Positions 61,992-64,000 of a stretch of 64,000 nucleotides of DNA are shown here, piece by piece. Both the position numbers and the translations under genes were made by a program. A model generated the notes under the pieces. The model saw only the letters and a list, made by a program, of their open reading frames with translations, was not told the DNA's origin and searched no databases. Origin of the DNA: Manganibacter manganicus (GTDB lineage: Bacteria; Pseudomonadota; Alphaproteobacteria; Rhizobiales; Rhizobiaceae); contig NZ_MDET01000023.1 of assembly GCF_002075885.1 (NCBI RefSeq), positions 212,078 through 276,077 of the forward strand. The letters are read 5' to 3'. The stretch's first letter is position 1; every line of letters starts with the position of its first letter.

Positions 61992-62257
61992 CTGAATCCA
62001 TGATCGAGAGAGTTGCTCGCATCCTAGAACCGCAGGCATGGGACACCACCAGAGACAGTCTCGCTTATCAAAATCGACGCATTTCGTCGTTGCGAAAGGC
62101 CCGCACAGTCTTCGAAGCCATCCTAAAGCCGACCGATGGGATGGTGGCCAATGGGTCATGGGCACCAAATGGGTGCGGTGAAGTAGGTTCTACGGGAGCG
62201 AAGAACGCTTACACCAAGATGATAGCCTACGTTCTCGCCGAGCAGGTGGTGGGATGA
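61988..62257 (+). CDS. Small hypothetical protein, tandem paralogue 2
   Basis: 89 residues starting MTESMIERVARILEPQ, overlapping the previous gene by 4 bp (ATGA). Shares the N-terminus and the KPTD motif with its neighbour; the middle has diverged. Confidence 0.7.
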   Translation: MTESMIERVARILEPQAWDTTRDSLAYQNRRISSLRKARTVFEAILKPTDGMVANGSWAPNGCGEVGSTGAKNAYTKMIAYVLAEQVVG

Positions 62258-62544
62258 CTGAATCCGTACCGCTGTCGCGTGTGCTGCGAGAAGAAATCAA
62301 AGCACTCGACGACATTCCGCCTTCCATCCAGACGCAGGCCAATATCAGGCTGATTAATGCAGTCCACAAAGCTGCCGCCGCCCTCGACGACATGCAAATG
62401 GTCTACCAGGCTGTTCTAGCCTGGTGGGAGGAAAACAAGTTTGAGGTGGTGGATTACGGAGAAGATGAGAAGAATCTGTACGACGAGCCGCCCGATTTCG
62501 TCGGCTTGGTGCAGGCATCGATTGCTCGTGCAGAGAGAGAATGA
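62254..62544 (+). CDS. Small hypothetical phage protein
   Basis: 96 residues, acidic and helical (SRVLREEIKALDDI, WWEENKFEVVDYGEDEKN). It begins MTES like its two neighbours, suggesting a third relic of the same duplication limited to the start region. 4-bp overlaps both sides. Confidence 0.68.
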   Translation: MTESVPLSRVLREEIKALDDIPPSIQTQANIRLINAVHKAAAALDDMQMVYQAVLAWWEENKFEVVDYGEDEKNLYDEPPDFVGLVQASIARAERE

Positions 62545-62948
62545 AAATGACTGAGGTATATGTCGTCACCGGAGAAGGGCGTCGTTTTGTCGGCGAACTC
62601 GAAGACATGAAAGTGAATGTCGAAAAGACCGTGCGACTAATGGTCGAGAACGGCTCCGGTTTAATCATTAAGGACTCTTCGCCGGAGTTGGTCGAGTTTC
62701 TGCTGGACCTGCAAAAGCGTTACCCGTGGACCGGCACAATCAATTGGAACCCACCACCGCTTCCGACAATGGAGGAAGCCGAGAAATCCCTATCTGCACG
62801 CATCGCTGACGCCGACGAGCGTGGCAATCGCTACCTTGCCGATGCCAATGAGGCTGCCGAAGCCGGCAAGACTCAGAAGGCAGAAAGGCTCTACATGAAG
62901 GGTCAGTTCTGGCTCGATCGCTCGAACAAGTTGAGGGGGAACTCATGA
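62541..62948 (+). CDS. Hypothetical phage protein, helical C-terminus
   Basis: 135 residues: a beta-type N-terminus (EVYVVTGEGRRFVGELEDMK) and a helical TPR-like C-terminus (DERGNRYLADANEAAEAGKT then QKAERLYMKGQFWLDR). 4-bp overlaps with both neighbours. Function unknown. Confidence 0.7.
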   Translation: MKMTEVYVVTGEGRRFVGELEDMKVNVEKTVRLMVENGSGLIIKDSSPELVEFLLDLQKRYPWTGTINWNPPPLPTMEEAEKSLSARIADADERGNRYLADANEAAEAGKTQKAERLYMKGQFWLDRSNKLRGNS

Positions 62949-63175
62949 CCGAACCCCTAATCCCTTATGACGTGAAGATACAGGCCGAGGAAGTCGCGGC
63001 AGAGTGGGAAATGGAAGCTGGTCCCCATCGTATGCTCGTTGCGTCTATTGCCTCGGCAATCATGTGGGAGCGCAAACGGTGTACCGAGATCGCAAACAGA
63101 TACGCAACGGACGGCCTACAGCCCGCCGCTGCCCGGTTAACTGCGGCGTACATCAGACGTGAGATCGAGCAATGA
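62945..63175 (+). CDS. Small hypothetical phage protein
   Basis: 76 residues. The pattern IASAIMWERKRCTEIANRYA is a helix frequent in short rhizobial phage proteins. Overlaps both neighbours by 4 bp. Confidence 0.68.
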   Translation: MTEPLIPYDVKIQAEEVAAEWEMEAGPHRMLVASIASAIMWERKRCTEIANRYATDGLQPAAARLTAAYIRREIEQ

Positions 63176-63573
63176 CTCCCGCAACCGACGACGAGATCGC
63201 CGAAGTCAGGCGCCGCCTGGCCGTGTTCAAGCACCCGTCCTTCGACCGCGACACCGTGGAGAGGTTGATCCTGCGCCTCGAAGAAGGGGCGCCCCCGATT
63301 CCTGACGAACAGTCAGAATGCCTGAGCCAACTCACCGAAGCTCGAAAGGTGATCGAGTTCTACGCCGATCGTGAGCACTGGCGCACTGCGAATGTCGATG
63401 GTCTGAGCAACACAGGGTACGGCCTCGGTTATCACAGGACCGGCGACGGCATTATGGAGGTGTTGGGGTCTAATTGCGGCCAATGGGTGCCAAGCAAGAT
63501 GATGGTTCACGGCGGCCATTGGCAAGCTGACGCTGGTTATGTTGCACGGCAATTTTTGGCAGACAAGAAATAG
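63172..63573 (+). CDS. Hypothetical phage protein
   Basis: 133 residues. An N-terminal helical part (DDEIAEVRRRLAVF), a middle ESECLSQLTEARKVIEF-like helix, then a glycine-rich end (GLGYHRTGDGIMEVLGSNCG). Overlaps the previous stop by 4 bp. Unknown. Confidence 0.68.
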   Translation: MTPATDDEIAEVRRRLAVFKHPSFDRDTVERLILRLEEGAPPIPDEQSECLSQLTEARKVIEFYADREHWRTANVDGLSNTGYGLGYHRTGDGIMEVLGSNCGQWVPSKMMVHGGHWQADAGYVARQFLADKK

Positions 63574-63582
63574 GAGCAAGCC

Positions 63583-63708
63583 ATGAAGACACTCCGCTTT
63601 CGAAACACGATTCTGACTTTCAAAGGATGGCGGTTAATGGGCGTCACACGCAAGGCCACGGACGAAATGGGACATCCGTACTGGAGGAGTCTTTGGTGGC
63701 GATACTGA
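63583..63708 (+). CDS. 41-residue peptide
   Basis: Starts MKTLRFRNTILTFKGWRLMG; AGGAG lies 6 bp before the ATG. Basic and tryptophan-rich (HPYWRSLWWRY). Last gene of this rightward run. Confidence 0.55.
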   Translation: MKTLRFRNTILTFKGWRLMGVTRKATDEMGHPYWRSLWWRY

Positions 63709-63730
63709 GGTCTTTTTCTCTACCTCACTT

Positions 63731-63764
63731 TCACTTTTTAATTGACTTATCTCTTTTAAAGTGA
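63731..63764. promoter_or_regulatory. Two adjacent operator-like palindromes
   Basis: TCACTTTTTAATTGA (63731-63745) and TCTCTTTTAAAGTGA (63750-63764), each with one perfect arm. A TTGACT lies across the first. They precede the gene at 63792; a good -10 was not identified. Confidence 0.6.
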
Positions 63765-63791
63765 AAGTGTGAGTCAAAAGGAGACGCCGCT

Positions 63792-63941
63792 ATGAGCAAT
63801 GAAATCGAACCACTCGAAGCCCCCGCTAACCCACCCGCTCCCACGCATCAGATATTCGTGTCGTATGTCACGGGCAGCGGCAAGTTCCTGTCCGAAGTGA
63901 TCCAGGCGCCGTTCGAGGACATCGACAGCGCGGAGAAGTGA
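63792..63941 (+). CDS. 49-residue hypothetical protein
   Basis: Starts MSNEIEPLEAPANPPAPTHQ, with AAAAGGAG upstream. Proline-rich start, beta-type centre (IFVSYVTGSGKFLSEVI), acidic end. Behind the double operator. The last 59 bases of the window hold only a short GCGGGAT/ATCCCGC hairpin. Confidence 0.55.
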   Translation: MSNEIEPLEAPANPPAPTHQIFVSYVTGSGKFLSEVIQAPFEDIDSAEK

Positions 63942-64000
63942 GAGCGGCGGTGCAAAATTCGTCCACGGTAGCGGCGGGATAATCCCGCTGCGGGCGGCGT

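Larger units (their letters stand above)
37753..64000. mobile_element. Temperate-phage-like integrated element (left end; right end outside the window)
   Basis: It starts where the phosphodiesterase gene breaks off. Evidence: a tyrosine integrase next to the boundary, an adjacent repressor, phage-type replication genes, many short overlapping ORFs with no chromosomal kin, lower and patchier GC, and a shared palindromic operator throughout. No virion gene is in the window, so a full prophage, a satellite or a plasmid-like integrative element are all possible. A prophage with late genes further right is favoured. Confidence 0.8.

Overview
The window looks like part of a high-GC alphaproteobacterial genome of the order Hyphomicrobiales (Rhizobiales), close to the Phyllobacteriaceae (Mesorhizobium/Aminobacter type). 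This is judged from protein style, GC-rich codon use, a DUF1236 protein, TRAP and ABC uptake systems and RIME/REP-like palindromic repeats. It has two unlike parts.

Bases 1 to about 37,750 are chromosome. The first 13 kb hold a PQQ-type sugar dehydrogenase, a tripartite TRAP transporter (small and large permease, with the binding protein on the opposite strand), a PtsN-like EIIA protein, a class I glutamine amidotransferase-like hydrolase, a 2-hydroxyacid dehydrogenase, a LacI regulator, a DMT exporter, a MarR regulator and a COG0523 zinc-type GTPase. From 14 to 19 kb come a class III aminotransferase, a glutamine-synthetase-like ligase, a glycerate 2-kinase and a UPF0303 protein. From 19 to 32 kb lies a purine breakdown locus: guanine deaminase, membrane urate hydroxylase PuuD, a LysR regulator, xanthine dehydrogenase XdhABC, HIU hydrolase, a fused PuuE allantoinase/OHCU decarboxylase, ureidoglycine aminohydrolase, ureidoglycolate lyase and a second deaminase. 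Together these convert guanine and xanthine to urate, allantoin, ureidoglycolate and glyoxylate. Only allantoate amidohydrolase is not seen. The glycerate kinase and hydroxyacid dehydrogenase may handle the glyoxylate-derived carbon. A peptide/nickel-type ABC importer follows (32.3-37.4 kb).

At about 37,750 a phosphodiesterase/alkaline-phosphatase-family gene breaks off and a temperate-phage-like element begins, running past the right edge. It carries a P4-type tyrosine integrase, a repressor, and a leftward replication operon (SNF2-type helicase, VRR-NUC nuclease, family B DNA polymerase, DEDDh exonuclease, DUF2815 ssDNA-binding protein, DUF2800 nuclease). A rightward HTH plus PriCT/VapE primase-helicase unit is followed by an iteron-rich, origin-like tract and a minisatellite. 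Next is a leftward block of unfamiliar small genes that includes a DUF853/HerA-like ATPase, then a lipoprotein gene bracketed by direct repeats, and a rightward run of short overlapping genes. No capsid, terminase or tail gene lies in the window.

The most striking observation is a 15-bp palindrome of the form TCACT-N5-AGTGA, repeated about fifteen times across the element. Four copies sit at an identical distance from a TTGAC -35 box and contain the -10 hexamer. Others sit inside operons at gene junctions, overlapping stop codons, Shine-Dalgarno sequences or start codons. The layout resembles a dispersed 'stoperator' repression network like that of mycobacteriophage L5, but with an unrelated palindromic site.
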